A program made the translations under genes and the position numbers. A DNA stretch of 19,587 nucleotides from Candidatus Woykebacteria bacterium GWB1_45_5. Lineage in GTDB: Bacteria; Patescibacteriota; Microgenomatia; Woykebacterales; RBG-16-39-9b. Below the pieces are notes generated by a model. It searched no databases. It was not told the origin of the DNA and worked only from the letters and a program-made list of their open reading frames with translations. The DNA lies in the NCBI GenBank assembly GCA_001816645.1, contig MHCO01000024.1, positions 3,008 to 22,594 of the forward strand, given 5' to 3'. Shown here in pieces: positions 12,778-19,587 of the stretch (positions are counted from its first letter, which is position 1; each line of letters opens with the position of its first letter).

Positions 12778-12788
12778 AAAGCCAAACT

Positions 12789-13670
12789 ATGCTCAAAATA
12801 GGAATTGTTGGACTACCGAATAGTGGCAAATCAACTCTGTTCAATGCGTTGCTGCAGCGTCAGATCGCTGAAGTGGCGGAATATCCTTTTACGACCATTG
12901 AACCAAATGTTGGTGTGGTTCAGGTGCCGGATGAAAGACTGACAACGATTTCAAAGGCGATGGGGATAGAAAAAACTGTCCCGGCAGCAATCGAGTTTAT
13001 TGATATTGCGGGGCTGGCAAAAGGTGCCCACGAGGGGGCTGGTTTAGGAAATCAGTTTTTAGGCCACATCCGGGAAGTGGACGCGGTACTCCACCTTGTC
13101 CGCTCTTTCCACAATCCAAATGTCCCGCATTCCGAAGGCTCTCCAGACCCAGAAAAGGATGTAAACATAGTTGAGGAAGAGCTATCTCAGGCTGGAATTG
13201 AAAAGCCAGCTATTTATGTAATCAATATTGACGAAAAAGATCTGGCCGATACAGAAATACCGATAGCCGGCGCAGTAAAAATCTCGGCTAAACTTGAAAG
13301 CGAACTCTCCGAACTTTCTAAAGATGAACAAAAAGCTTATTTAAAAGAGCTTGGAATCGAAAAAACCGGTTTCGAAAGGGTAATTAAACTTTGTTACGAA
13401 CTTTTGGATTTAATTACCTTTTTCACTATTGCAGGCGGCAAACAGGCCCAAGCTTGGCCTGTCAAAAAAGGAACACACGCCCTTGACGCTGCTGGGATAG
13501 TCCACACCGACATGCAAAAAGGATTCATTAAGGCCGAGGTGATCCTCTGGAATAAACTCATCGAGGCTAAGAGTTGGAAGGCTGCTGCGGAGAAGGGTTG
13601 GGTTCATCTCGAAGGCCGAGATTATATTCTGACCGACGGAGACGTGGTTGAATTCAAGTTTAATCTTTGA
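12789..13670 (+). CDS. ychF: YchF/OLA1 family ribosome-associated ATPase without the helical domain
   Basis: A 293-residue Obg-family protein. The P-loop is GLPNSGKST (residues 8-16), switch II is [19 protein letters not shown], and the base-recognition motif is NIDE, the NxxE form that makes YchF prefer ATP. The C-terminal TGS domain covers about residues 210-293 ([20 protein letters not shown] to [10 protein letters not shown]). E. coli YchF has 363 residues. Here the segment after VNIVEEEL jumps straight to [11 protein letters not shown], so about 70 residues forming the helical coiled-coil domain are missing with no frame break. It is the only plus-strand housekeeping gene here and converges with pilO at a 5-bp gap. 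Confidence 0.96.
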   Translation: MLKIGIVGLPNSGKSTLFNALLQRQIAEVAEYPFTTIEPNVGVVQVPDERLTTISKAMGIEKTVPAAIEFIDIAGLAKGAHEGAGLGNQFLGHIREVDAVLHLVRSFHNPNVPHSEGSPDPEKDVNIVEEELSQAGIEKPAIYVINIDEKDLADTEIPIAGAVKISAKLESELSELSKDEQKAYLKELGIEKTGFERVIKLCYELLDLITFFTIAGGKQAQAWPVKKGTHALDAAGIVHTDMQKGFIKAEVILWNKLIEAKSWKAAAEKGWVHLEGRDYILTDGDVVEFKFNL

Positions 13671-13675
13671 ACCCC

Positions 13676-14467
13676 TTAAGGTGAGAGCGGGTCGGTTTTA
13701 CCCACTGGTAGAGTAGAAGGACTAGCATCAATTGTCAAAGTATCTAGTAAATCCTCGAGGGCTTTTCTTTGGCTGGTAGAAAGCTCGGTCCTTTGCTCTG
13801 GCGAGGCAGCAGCCTTTCTGGTTAAGGGGAACTCCAAGCTTAGATTGATCGTTGCCCTCTCCGTACTGGCCGCTTTGGAAAAAGAAATCGAAGTAATACC
13901 CAAGGTCCTCTTCACCAACCCAAGCGTATTGATCAAACCGAGAGCGGAAGAAAAATCGCCGTGCAAAGTAATATTGATGGTGTAGGAGCTTAGTGCGCCG
14001 GCAGCGTTGGTTTTTAGCTGCGGCGAAGAGACCGAACCAGGCTGGGTAACCCCCAAAGTCTTTTGGGAAGTTCCGGCTGGTACCGTTGACACTTTCTTAG
14101 TTACTTTCGCCGTATCGCTTGTAGTCACCTGGATACTCTCTAGCGCCATCCCCGAATTTTTGCTGATTTGGTCGGTAATGGAAACCGCTCTCAAAGTATC
14201 TTCTGTCTCGGGCAAAAGCGCGCTAAGTAGCTTTTTATAGTCGGCGACCTCGTCCTTATCGAGCTTGGTTAGAACCGAAACATTGTTTGTGAGGACGGTA
14301 AGTTTTTCTGCCTCTTGTTTATTTGTATCCTTTAGATTCTGCCAAGCCGTATAACGGGGCAAAATCAACACTGGCCCTATTGCTGCTATCAAAACCAAGC
14401 TGGCAATACCGCCTAAAATCATCAAAAGCTTTGGTTTTTTTAAAAGTTTGGTTGCTTCTGCTTTCAT
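13676..14467 (-). CDS. pilO: PilO-like inner-membrane pilus assembly protein
   Basis: A 263-residue protein with a short cytoplasmic N-terminus, one transmembrane segment (about residues 13-36) and a coiled coil (about 40-75). A periplasmic-type alpha/beta domain follows (YTINITLHGDFSSALGLINTL), the ferredoxin-like fold of PilO. It pairs with PilN to link the pilus platform to the cell envelope. Its ATG overlaps the pilN stop by four bases. The C-terminal 50 residues are Ser/Thr/Pro-rich and probably disordered. No PilM gene is in the window. Confidence 0.8.
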   Translation of the reverse strand: MKAEATKLLKKPKLLMILGGIASLVLIAAIGPVLILPRYTAWQNLKDTNKQEAEKLTVLTNNVSVLTKLDKDEVADYKKLLSALLPETEDTLRAVSITDQISKNSGMALESIQVTTSDTAKVTKKVSTVPAGTSQKTLGVTQPGSVSSPQLKTNAAGALSSYTINITLHGDFSSALGLINTLGLVKRTLGITSISFSKAASTERATINLSLEFPLTRKAAASPEQRTELSTSQRKALEDLLDTLTIDASPSTLPVGKTDPLSP

Positions 14468-15036
14468 TTTACCGCCACTACAAAAGAAACTGAAAATTTG
14501 TACGTGTTATCACTGGCGCTGTAGCTAACATTTTTCAAGCTAACTCCTGAATAAGGCCCGCCTTTTTTCTTGAGAATATCAATAAATTGATAAACGTCCT
14601 TAGGATCGGTCGCACTACCACCGACAGTTGCCTCGCCGGCTGCGCTAAGATCGATCTTGCTCAAGACTACGGAAGATGGCACTATGTCGCGAATTGCCAC
14701 CAGATTGTCATGGAAGCCCTTATTTTTCTCGGCTGTTGCTTGGTAGGTTTTAAGATCGGTGTTGATTTGGACAACAGTGGCAGCAGTATCAGCATATTTT
14801 TGCCACTCTTGCGTCGTTTGGTTTATTTTCTTTGCTAAATCTGCTCTTCTTAACTTCTGCCCGGCTTCAAAAAGAAAAAGGCCCACAAAGACTACCACCA
14901 GCAAAATTAAAGTGGCGGCTGGAATAGAAAGAGCGAGGATAAGATCTCGTTTTACAAAAAGCGCCGCTACCTCTTCTTCGGGCAGAAGATTGATATTTTT
15001 CGCAGAAGATTTATTGAACAAAGGCAGTAGACTCAT
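14464..15036 (-). CDS. pilN: PilN-like inner-membrane pilus assembly protein
   Basis: A 190-residue protein. The N-terminal motif is NINLLPEEE (residues 14-22), the PilN signature that binds PilM. One transmembrane segment (about 32-55), a coiled coil and a small alpha/beta domain (VVLSKIDLSAAGEATVGG, then VSFVVAVK) follow. AAGGA lies five bases before the ATG. It sits between the PilX-like gene and pilO on one strand, so it belongs to the pilus operon. PilM, its usual cytoplasmic partner, is not adjacent. Confidence 0.85.
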   Translation of the reverse strand: MSLLPLFNKSSAKNINLLPEEEVAALFVKRDLILALSIPAATLILLVVVFVGLFLFEAGQKLRRADLAKKINQTTQEWQKYADTAATVVQINTDLKTYQATAEKNKGFHDNLVAIRDIVPSSVVLSKIDLSAAGEATVGGSATDPKDVYQFIDILKKKGGPYSGVSLKNVSYSASDNTYKFSVSFVVAVK

Positions 15037-15086
15037 TGGTTTCCTTACATCATCATATCAATAATCCAGGCTAATAAGCAAGGGGG

Positions 15087-16880
15087 CTACTCTATTTCCG
15101 TCCAGCTTAAAATCTCATAACCAGCCCCTGGACCAGAAGTAAAGTTGGCATTGACCAAACCAGACTCATAAGTAACGGTAGCGTTTTCTTCCAGGTAAAG
15201 CCGATAAGCAGTTGCTTCGTAAGTATCAACGTTTTGTCTTAATCGCAGCTGCCCAGCGGCCGCGTAAAGAATAATATTTTGCGCATTGTTCGCCACGTAC
15301 ATGGCCGAATTTTCGCTTGTACAAGGCTGCCCGGTTGGACTTCCCGTACCGTTACAATCGTTGGTCGTCAGAGTCATAATATAGCTACCCGGCTGCCCTG
15401 ATCCTGTAAATATCACGCCGTTATCGATATAGATATAACCATCGGACAAAATAAGGCCACTATCAGTTCCATAAGCTGGGTGAAGCCGAATCTGAGCACC
15501 GTTACCAAAAGTAATATAACCGTGGACCCAAACGGTTCCGGTAATAGTTAAAATATGACCGCCCGGCACAGTCATATTGCCGGTGATTTCGACTGGACCA
15601 AGTGAGGAGGAGCCGCCAGAGGGTGTATAATCCCCACTGATTGTGCCGCCAGCGGCGGCATCGGCTTTAAATTGATTAATATTAGCCTCGGAAATCGGCA
15701 TATTTTCTGGTGAAGGATCAAGACTAAAAGTGCAGGGTTTATTATTGCCATTACCAGGATACGGAGGCCCCTGACAATACAAAGTGCCGGTAGCCGTGGA
15801 ACCAGTAATAGTATTGGCATGCCCGTCTCCTGTACCGCCCGTACCAATATCAATACCATCGATTGACCCGACTGTACCGCCAAGATATAATTTAAAGTAA
15901 CCATCTAGACCAGTAGCACTCCACGGACCGCTTGAGTATTCTCCAGTCTTTGCCTCACCGGTCGGATAGCTAGCATTGGCTGCCCAAATGTAATATTTAG
16001 TTGCGTTGCGGGCACCATCGAGAACAAGCCAATAGGTGACGCCAGCGATAAGTTGTGGTTGGCTGGTAAAAGTTGCGCTAACCCATCCAAAACTGCCTGT
16101 CACATCGCCGGAACTTAAAGTCCCTTGGGCAAATGTGGTTGACCCTGGATTACCACCATTGTCATTGGTAATTCTTACCGTAAGGTCTCCTGGGGTGCTT
16201 TGTTTTTTTATATAAAGTTCCACCCTATTGATCGTGTTTGTGCTTGAAACTTGGAAACTTTGGGCGACGTCTTGGGCAGCATCGGTATTACCAAAAGTAA
16301 TTGAGTTTGGCGCTGGTATCGGTGTATCATTTTTTTGATCAACCGCTGCTGCCGCACCAGAAGCAGAAAAAACGGTTCCTGTGATATCGGGATTGTTTGG
16401 CCCTGAGGTTATTGGCCCGTTAGAATAAACATTACCGACCACGGCGGAGTTGTTATCCATATGTAAACCCCCATAACCTACTTGGACGCCATAATTAAAA
16501 GCGATATTGGTTGCGGTGGAAGAAGCTTGGAGACCGACTTGCAGTTTACGGATTCGGTTGTCAACATTGCCCCTTGAAGTAACCGTCGGCTGATTCGCCG
16601 AACCAGTTATTTCTACTTGGGTACTACCATCACCAACAGTTAAAGTGTAGGGATTGGTGTAATCCATCCGATTTTGCAGCCGCAATATTGCATCCTCGAT
16701 CCCTCCTTCGGCGGCGTAATAACTCTGGGCGCTTCGGACGATATTGTTGAGCTTTTTTATCTCGTTGAAGGTCAGGGCGCTGATCGCCACCACCAAAACT
16801 GCCGTCGCTGACAAAAGGATCAAAACTGTAATCAGCGCAATTTGTCCTTTTTCTCGACCTAGTTTCAATCTTTTCAACAT
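15087..16880 (-). CDS. PilX-like surface protein with an inserted beta domain
   Basis: A 597-residue protein. The N-terminus is a PilX-type one: EKGQIALITVLILLSATAVL membrane helix (about residues 14-36) and then SYYAAEGGIEDAILRL (about 53-68). About residues 200-335 form a separate beta-sandwich-like domain (VAQSFQVSSTNTINRVELYI, YWLVLDG, WSATGLDGYFKLYL), the pattern of choice-of-anchor or carbohydrate-binding-like modules. The rest is Gly/Thr/Asn-rich beta repeat sequence with several Cys pairs (YCQGPPYPG-KPCTF). It is far longer than a normal PilX and may be a pilus-tip adhesin. It lies between the PilW-like gene and pilN. Confidence 0.7.
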   Translation of the reverse strand: MLKRLKLGREKGQIALITVLILLSATAVLVVAISALTFNEIKKLNNIVRSAQSYYAAEGGIEDAILRLQNRMDYTNPYTLTVGDGSTQVEITGSANQPTVTSRGNVDNRIRKLQVGLQASSTATNIAFNYGVQVGYGGLHMDNNSAVVGNVYSNGPITSGPNNPDITGTVFSASGAAAAVDQKNDTPIPAPNSITFGNTDAAQDVAQSFQVSSTNTINRVELYIKKQSTPGDLTVRITNDNGGNPGSTTFAQGTLSSGDVTGSFGWVSATFTSQPQLIAGVTYWLVLDGARNATKYYIWAANASYPTGEAKTGEYSSGPWSATGLDGYFKLYLGGTVGSIDGIDIGTGGTGDGHANTITGSTATGTLYCQGPPYPGNGNNKPCTFSLDPSPENMPISEANINQFKADAAAGGTISGDYTPSGGSSSLGPVEITGNMTVPGGHILTITGTVWVHGYITFGNGAQIRLHPAYGTDSGLILSDGYIYIDNGVIFTGSGQPGSYIMTLTTNDCNGTGSPTGQPCTSENSAMYVANNAQNIILYAAAGQLRLRQNVDTYEATAYRLYLEENATVTYESGLVNANFTSGPGAGYEILSWTEIE

Positions 16881-16899
16881 TTTGCCTTTCGCTTTCTTT

Positions 16900-17538
16900 T
16901 TAATACGAGCGTAAAGAAGTTGTCGAAACCAAAGTGACCGCGTTGCTTGGTCCCGATATCGGATCTTTATAGACAGCCGTCAGTTCCACCCTCACTGCCG
17001 GTGTACCACTCGTACTATTTAGTGACCGGAAAACTAGGCTGGTAATCCGAACCTTTTCCGAAGTCAACAGCTGGGCATCTTGGCCTTCCCGCTTTAGATA
17101 AATCCCTTCGCTGTCAAGATAAAAATCAACATACGTACTTGTTTCGTCGGCTGGTGCATCCCGCTTGGTTTCTAGACTTAACTGACCTGGGCTAGAACCT
17201 AGAGTACTGGTTGGTGTATAAACATTTACGCCGTGTTTTATTTCCTGGCTAATAACATCCATACTTCTTCGAGCATTATCCAAGGCTTCCCTGGCTCTTC
17301 GCGATGTTTCAGTGACATTGACCACTTGGATAAAAAAGGAGACCAGCACCACGCTAATTATCGCCAGCAGTGCTGCATAAACAAGCATCTCGATCAGAGT
17401 AAAACCTCGATTGCTATTATTACTATAACTTTGTAGTCCACGAAGTGGTCGCAGCACGCGGAGTATTCGGCTTCGGCACGAGGTGCGGAAGGCATAGAAT
17501 ACGAGCGTGCTCTTTTTGATCCTGAATTCCGAATTCAT
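16900..17538 (-). CDS. PilW/GspJ-like prepilin with a leader extended by repeat A4
   Basis: A 212-residue prepilin. The type III signal is NRGFTLIEMLVYAALLAI, with cleavage expected after Gly45 and Glu at position +5 (Glu50), followed by the hydrophobic helix (46-71). The mature part is of minor-pilin type (RRAREALDNARRSMDVISQEI). The leader is unusually long at 45 residues; residues 10-35 (STLVFYAF to RPLRGL) are encoded by hairpin repeat A4, inserted in frame. The ATG follows the previous gene's stop by one base (TAATATG) with no Shine-Dalgarno, so reinitiation is likely. A later start inside A4 (GTG at about residue 29) cannot be excluded. Confidence 0.85.
   Translation of the reverse strand: MNSEFRIKKSTLVFYAFRTSCRSRILRVLRPLRGLQSYSNNSNRGFTLIEMLVYAALLAIISVVLVSFFIQVVNVTETSRRAREALDNARRSMDVISQEIKHGVNVYTPTSTLGSSPGQLSLETKRDAPADETSTYVDFYLDSEGIYLKREGQDAQLLTSEKVRITSLVFRSLNSTSGTPAVRVELTAVYKDPISGPSNAVTLVSTTSLRSY
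17433..17511 (-). repeat. Family A hairpin element A4, inside the prepilin gene
   Basis: GTAG (17433-17436), small hairpin CCAC-GAA-GTGG, then outer arms AGCACGC (17453-17459) and GCGTGCT (17505-17511), a perfect 7-bp match. GAATAC and GTATTC form the inner stem base. It lies fully inside the coding sequence of the prepilin leader and keeps the frame. Confidence 0.8.
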
Positions 17539-17539
17539 A

Positions 17540-18049
17540 TTAGTTATCTAAGAAATTCGTGCTGTAAGTAGTCAAAACCACTTCTTTACTCCTTCCCACT
17601 TCCTGCCAGCTTACCCGCACAGTGACTTCCCTTGTGTCCGGATCTTCTACCCCCGTGGGTTCGATGTCGTCAGTTGTAGCGTTCCGATAAACTGTCGCAA
17701 ATTGGACGGTTCTCGTGTAAAGGTTGTTTATAACACCAGGATTGGCACCACTCAATGTCCAAGAACTTCCTGAAATCACTAGGTAATAATTAGTGCCAAC
17801 AGCTTTGCTAGCGATATTTGCTGCCCAGCCATCATCACGCAGTTGTCTAACTACCTCCATACCCTCCTCGGCCAAAGAAGTTGCTTCAGTGCGACGACCC
17901 ATTTCGAAAGTTACGCCGCGACTAAAAATAAGAAAAGAAATAATCGCCATAAAGCCAAGGGCAATAATCGCCCCAACAATAATAATCTCCACCAACCCAA
18001 ATCCACTTATTAAAAGTTTACGCTGATTAATTTCTATCTTCTTAGTCAT
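17540..18049 (-). CDS. PilV/GspI-like prepilin
   Basis: A 169-residue prepilin with leader MTKKIEINQRKLLISG, cleavage expected after Gly16, then FGLVEIIIVGAIIALGFMAI with Glu at +5. The mature domain has EATSLAEEGMEVVRQLRDDGW, typical of PilV-type minor pilins. The start is set at the ATG 18049; the 18 codons that could extend it upstream are the sequence of hairpin A5, not a conserved leader. No Shine-Dalgarno. It abuts the PilW-like gene and follows the GspH-like gene by the A5 repeat. Confidence 0.85.
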   Translation of the reverse strand: MTKKIEINQRKLLISGFGLVEIIIVGAIIALGFMAIISFLIFSRGVTFEMGRRTEATSLAEEGMEVVRQLRDDGWAANIASKAVGTNYYLVISGSSWTLSGANPGVINNLYTRTVQFATVYRNATTDDIEPTGVEDPDTREVTVRVSWQEVGRSKEVVLTTYSTNFLDN

Positions 18050-18052
18050 TTT

Positions 18053-18137
18053 GTAGCCCACTTTAGTGGTCGCAGCTTGCGAGAGTACCCAAATTACTTC
18101 CAAACTTGTCGGGATGAATTTGGTTACGTAGCGAGCT
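18053..18137 (-). repeat. Family A hairpin element A5, between two pilin genes
   Basis: GTAG (18053-18056) and the small hairpin CCCACTTTAGTGG. Outer arms AGCTTGC (18074-18080) and GCGAGCT (18131-18137) carry one mismatch. The inner stem is CCAAATT / AATTTGG next to GTA/TAC. It starts three bases before the ATG of the PilV-like gene. Confidence 0.8.
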
Positions 18138-18160
18138 ATTTTTCATTTCTCATTTGTAAT

Positions 18161-19105
18161 TTACTGCTGTGCCTCCATCACGTCACAAAAAGGCCCTCTC
18201 GTAGCGTCGCCATCAACCGTATAGGAAACAACAATGGTAGAATCTATACTAATCGTTACTGCCTTATTATTTTTCATCCGGTCCCGGTGGATCGATAAGA
18301 TACTACCTGAGTCGTCTAAGTAATGGGTGTGAAACTTAATTGTTTGTTTAGAACCGTAGACATCTGTGTCCCCTTCCCAGCTAAACACAGTCTGGCCAGG
18401 GCTAAGACCCAAAAGAATAGTTCTTGTTACGTTTGGGTCTGGTGGAGAAGAAAAATCTAAAACGAGGTTTGTATAACCTATAAGACTTGGGCAAGAAGTG
18501 AAATGCAAATGGCGTGTATCGGTGGCGCGGGTGCCAACCGGACTGACCGCTTCTTCGATACTTGCCTGCCCCAGCGAATTAATAACAATCGTCCTGGTCC
18601 GGCTGGTATCGACGGTCAGGCGAATTCTGATATTCCCGGTATCATCGGTCGAGCCACGAATGCGGGTAAATACAACATCGCTTACCCCACCTGCTAGGTT
18701 TATTTCGTAAATTTCCACCGAGCTCAGATTATATTCTTTATTATCAGGGTCTAAAGAATCGTAAACCGAGCCTTTGAACAAAACGTACTTATTAATTTCA
18801 AAATGGACGCCATAAACCGAACCGTAACCCGATTCGTCCTCGCTGGCGACTGTCTGGGTACGGGCAGCCTGCAAGGTACTTATGATTTGTTGGGCGGTGG
18901 TGTCTAAATCGACCTGGCGGCCAAAAAGATTGAGGCGGGCTAAAACAACGAGCAGCAAAATCGCCACAATTGCGGTAACCACCAAAAGTTCAAGCAGCGT
19001 AAATCCCTTTGGATTGGTCACAAGACGACGAATCCCAAAGGCAGTGCGTGGTTGCTCTCTGCTATCTGTTGACTGCTTTCTGAAAAATGGCAGGCTCACC
19101 CTCAC
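18161..19105 (-). CDS. GspH/FimT-like pseudopilin
   Basis: A 314-residue pseudopilin. The signal is NPKGFTLLELLVVTAIVAIL, with cleavage expected after Gly34 and Glu at +5 (Glu39), and the helix covers about 35-58. The body is a beta-rich GspH-type domain (TTAQQIISTLQAARTQTVAS, YGVHFEINKYVLFKG), longer than usual, with an additional C-terminal half. The first codons (GTG at 19105) are uncertain: the 34-residue leader is long and includes a short CAGAAAGCAG...ATAGCAG stretch that also occurs near 1654-1676. It heads the pilus operon downstream of cysS. Confidence 0.8.
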   Translation of the reverse strand: MRVSLPFFRKQSTDSREQPRTAFGIRRLVTNPKGFTLLELLVVTAIVAILLLVVLARLNLFGRQVDLDTTAQQIISTLQAARTQTVASEDESGYGSVYGVHFEINKYVLFKGSVYDSLDPDNKEYNLSSVEIYEINLAGGVSDVVFTRIRGSTDDTGNIRIRLTVDTSRTRTIVINSLGQASIEEAVSPVGTRATDTRHLHFTSCPSLIGYTNLVLDFSSPPDPNVTRTILLGLSPGQTVFSWEGDTDVYGSKQTIKFHTHYLDDSGSILSIHRDRMKNNKAVTISIDSTIVVSYTVDGDATRGPFCDVMEAQQ

Positions 19106-19137
19106 GTATTAATTCTACTACAAACTTTTTAGTTAAT

Positions 19138-19587
19138 CTACTTATTTGGAATTTTTTTAAGCTTCGGTCCCTCTGGCGTATCGACAACCTCGTAACCCTT
19201 TTCTTTAATTTCCTGCCTTAACTTGTCAGCGGTGGCGAAATCATTTTGTAACCGAGCTTCTGTTCTCTTACTTACCAACTCGCTAACTTCTTTAGGCGCT
19301 TTCGCTGCTTCTTTGGCCACTTTCTCTAAATCTAATCCAAGCACTTGGTCAAATTTGTAAAGGGTGGCCAGTTTGGTAGAAGTCGGCTTGTTGCTTTTCA
19401 CCAATTCCCAAACGACTGAGACGGCTGCTGGCATATCCATATCATTATTTACCGCCTCTAAGAATTTTTCTCCGCACCCCGCGCAAGGTCCTTTCGGCAC
19501 CCCTTCGGAGGCATAGCCAGTTACCTCACGATAAAGATTATTTAGGGCATTTTCTGCCGCCTCGAGAGCTTCCCAAGTGAAGTTTAA
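19138..19587 (-). CDS. cysS: Cysteinyl-tRNA synthetase, C-terminal part (cut by the window edge)
   Basis: An open frame of 149 codons to the window end, so the 5' part is missing. It matches the end of CysS: FTWEALEAAENALNNLYREV (anticodon-binding helix start), FLEAVNNDMDMPAAVSVVWELVKS, YKFDQVLGLDLE, and the final RLQNDFATADKLRQEIKEKG-YEVVDTPEGP tail. CysS charges tRNA-Cys. The internal CAGCGEKF insert near the start of this part is a little unusual. The GTG at 19500 is an internal codon, not the start. It precedes the GspH-like gene by 32 bp. Confidence 0.95.
   Translation of the reverse strand, partial: LNFTWEALEAAENALNNLYREVTGYASEGVPKGPCAGCGEKFLEAVNNDMDMPAAVSVVWELVKSNKPTSTKLATLYKFDQVLGLDLEKVAKEAAKAPKEVSELVSKRTEARLQNDFATADKLRQEIKEKGYEVVDTPEGPKLKKIPNK

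Overview
The window reads as chromosomal DNA from a Candidate Phyla Radiation (Patescibacteria) bacterium, most likely a Microgenomates-type lineage. This is inferred from gene content: an rpsF-ssb-rpsR operon, a MutL-like ATPase next to a barrel-hybrid protein, a shortened YchF, a pseudopilin/pilNO block, several small toxin-antitoxin (TA) pairs, and paralogous single-pass surface proteins. TGA acts as a normal stop in several genes (ychF and pilN, for example), so the TGA-recoding CPR groups are excluded. Both window edges cut genes: the start of an unidentified CDS at 1-32 (-) and the C-terminal part of cysS at 19138-19587 (-).

Layout. 1-1494: an edge CDS start, an intrinsic terminator and an S41 C-terminal-processing peptidase. 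1684-3797: a two-gene unit (MutL-like ATPase, then a barrel-hybrid/KOW-like protein) flanked by inverted copies of repeat family B. 3892-5355: the rpsF-ssb-rpsR operon, with family A hairpin repeats around it. 5612-6683: three small genes (two zinc-ribbon, one coiled coil) with terminators and promoters. 6777-12694: an accessory island. In it a three-copy 155-nt repeat (family C, + strand) sits against the 3' end of, or in one case a relic of, three membrane-anchored surface-protein genes (- strand), and three different TA-type pairs lie between them (antitoxin/PIN, DUF4258/DUF2283, HicBA). 12789-13670: a YchF without its helical domain. 13676-19105: a minus-strand pilus block ordered pseudopilin (GspH-like), PilV-like, PilW-like, PilX-like with an added beta domain, PilN and PilO. 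cysS lies upstream of it.

The most unusual content is non-genic. Family A hairpins share conserved internal bases while their arms covary. They are flanked by TAG/GTAG next to a second small hairpin, which resembles REP elements. Family B repeats carry TATAAT-like boxes, and at three genes such a box lies exactly 11 nt before the start codon. Many first genes of transcription units have a -10-like box 6-11 nt before the start codon and no Shine-Dalgarno, while genes inside operons often have a strong one, so leaderless initiation appears common. Family C shows protein-level constraint in two successive reading frames, in three copies of identical length. All functional statements come from sequence motifs and family knowledge; no searches were run.
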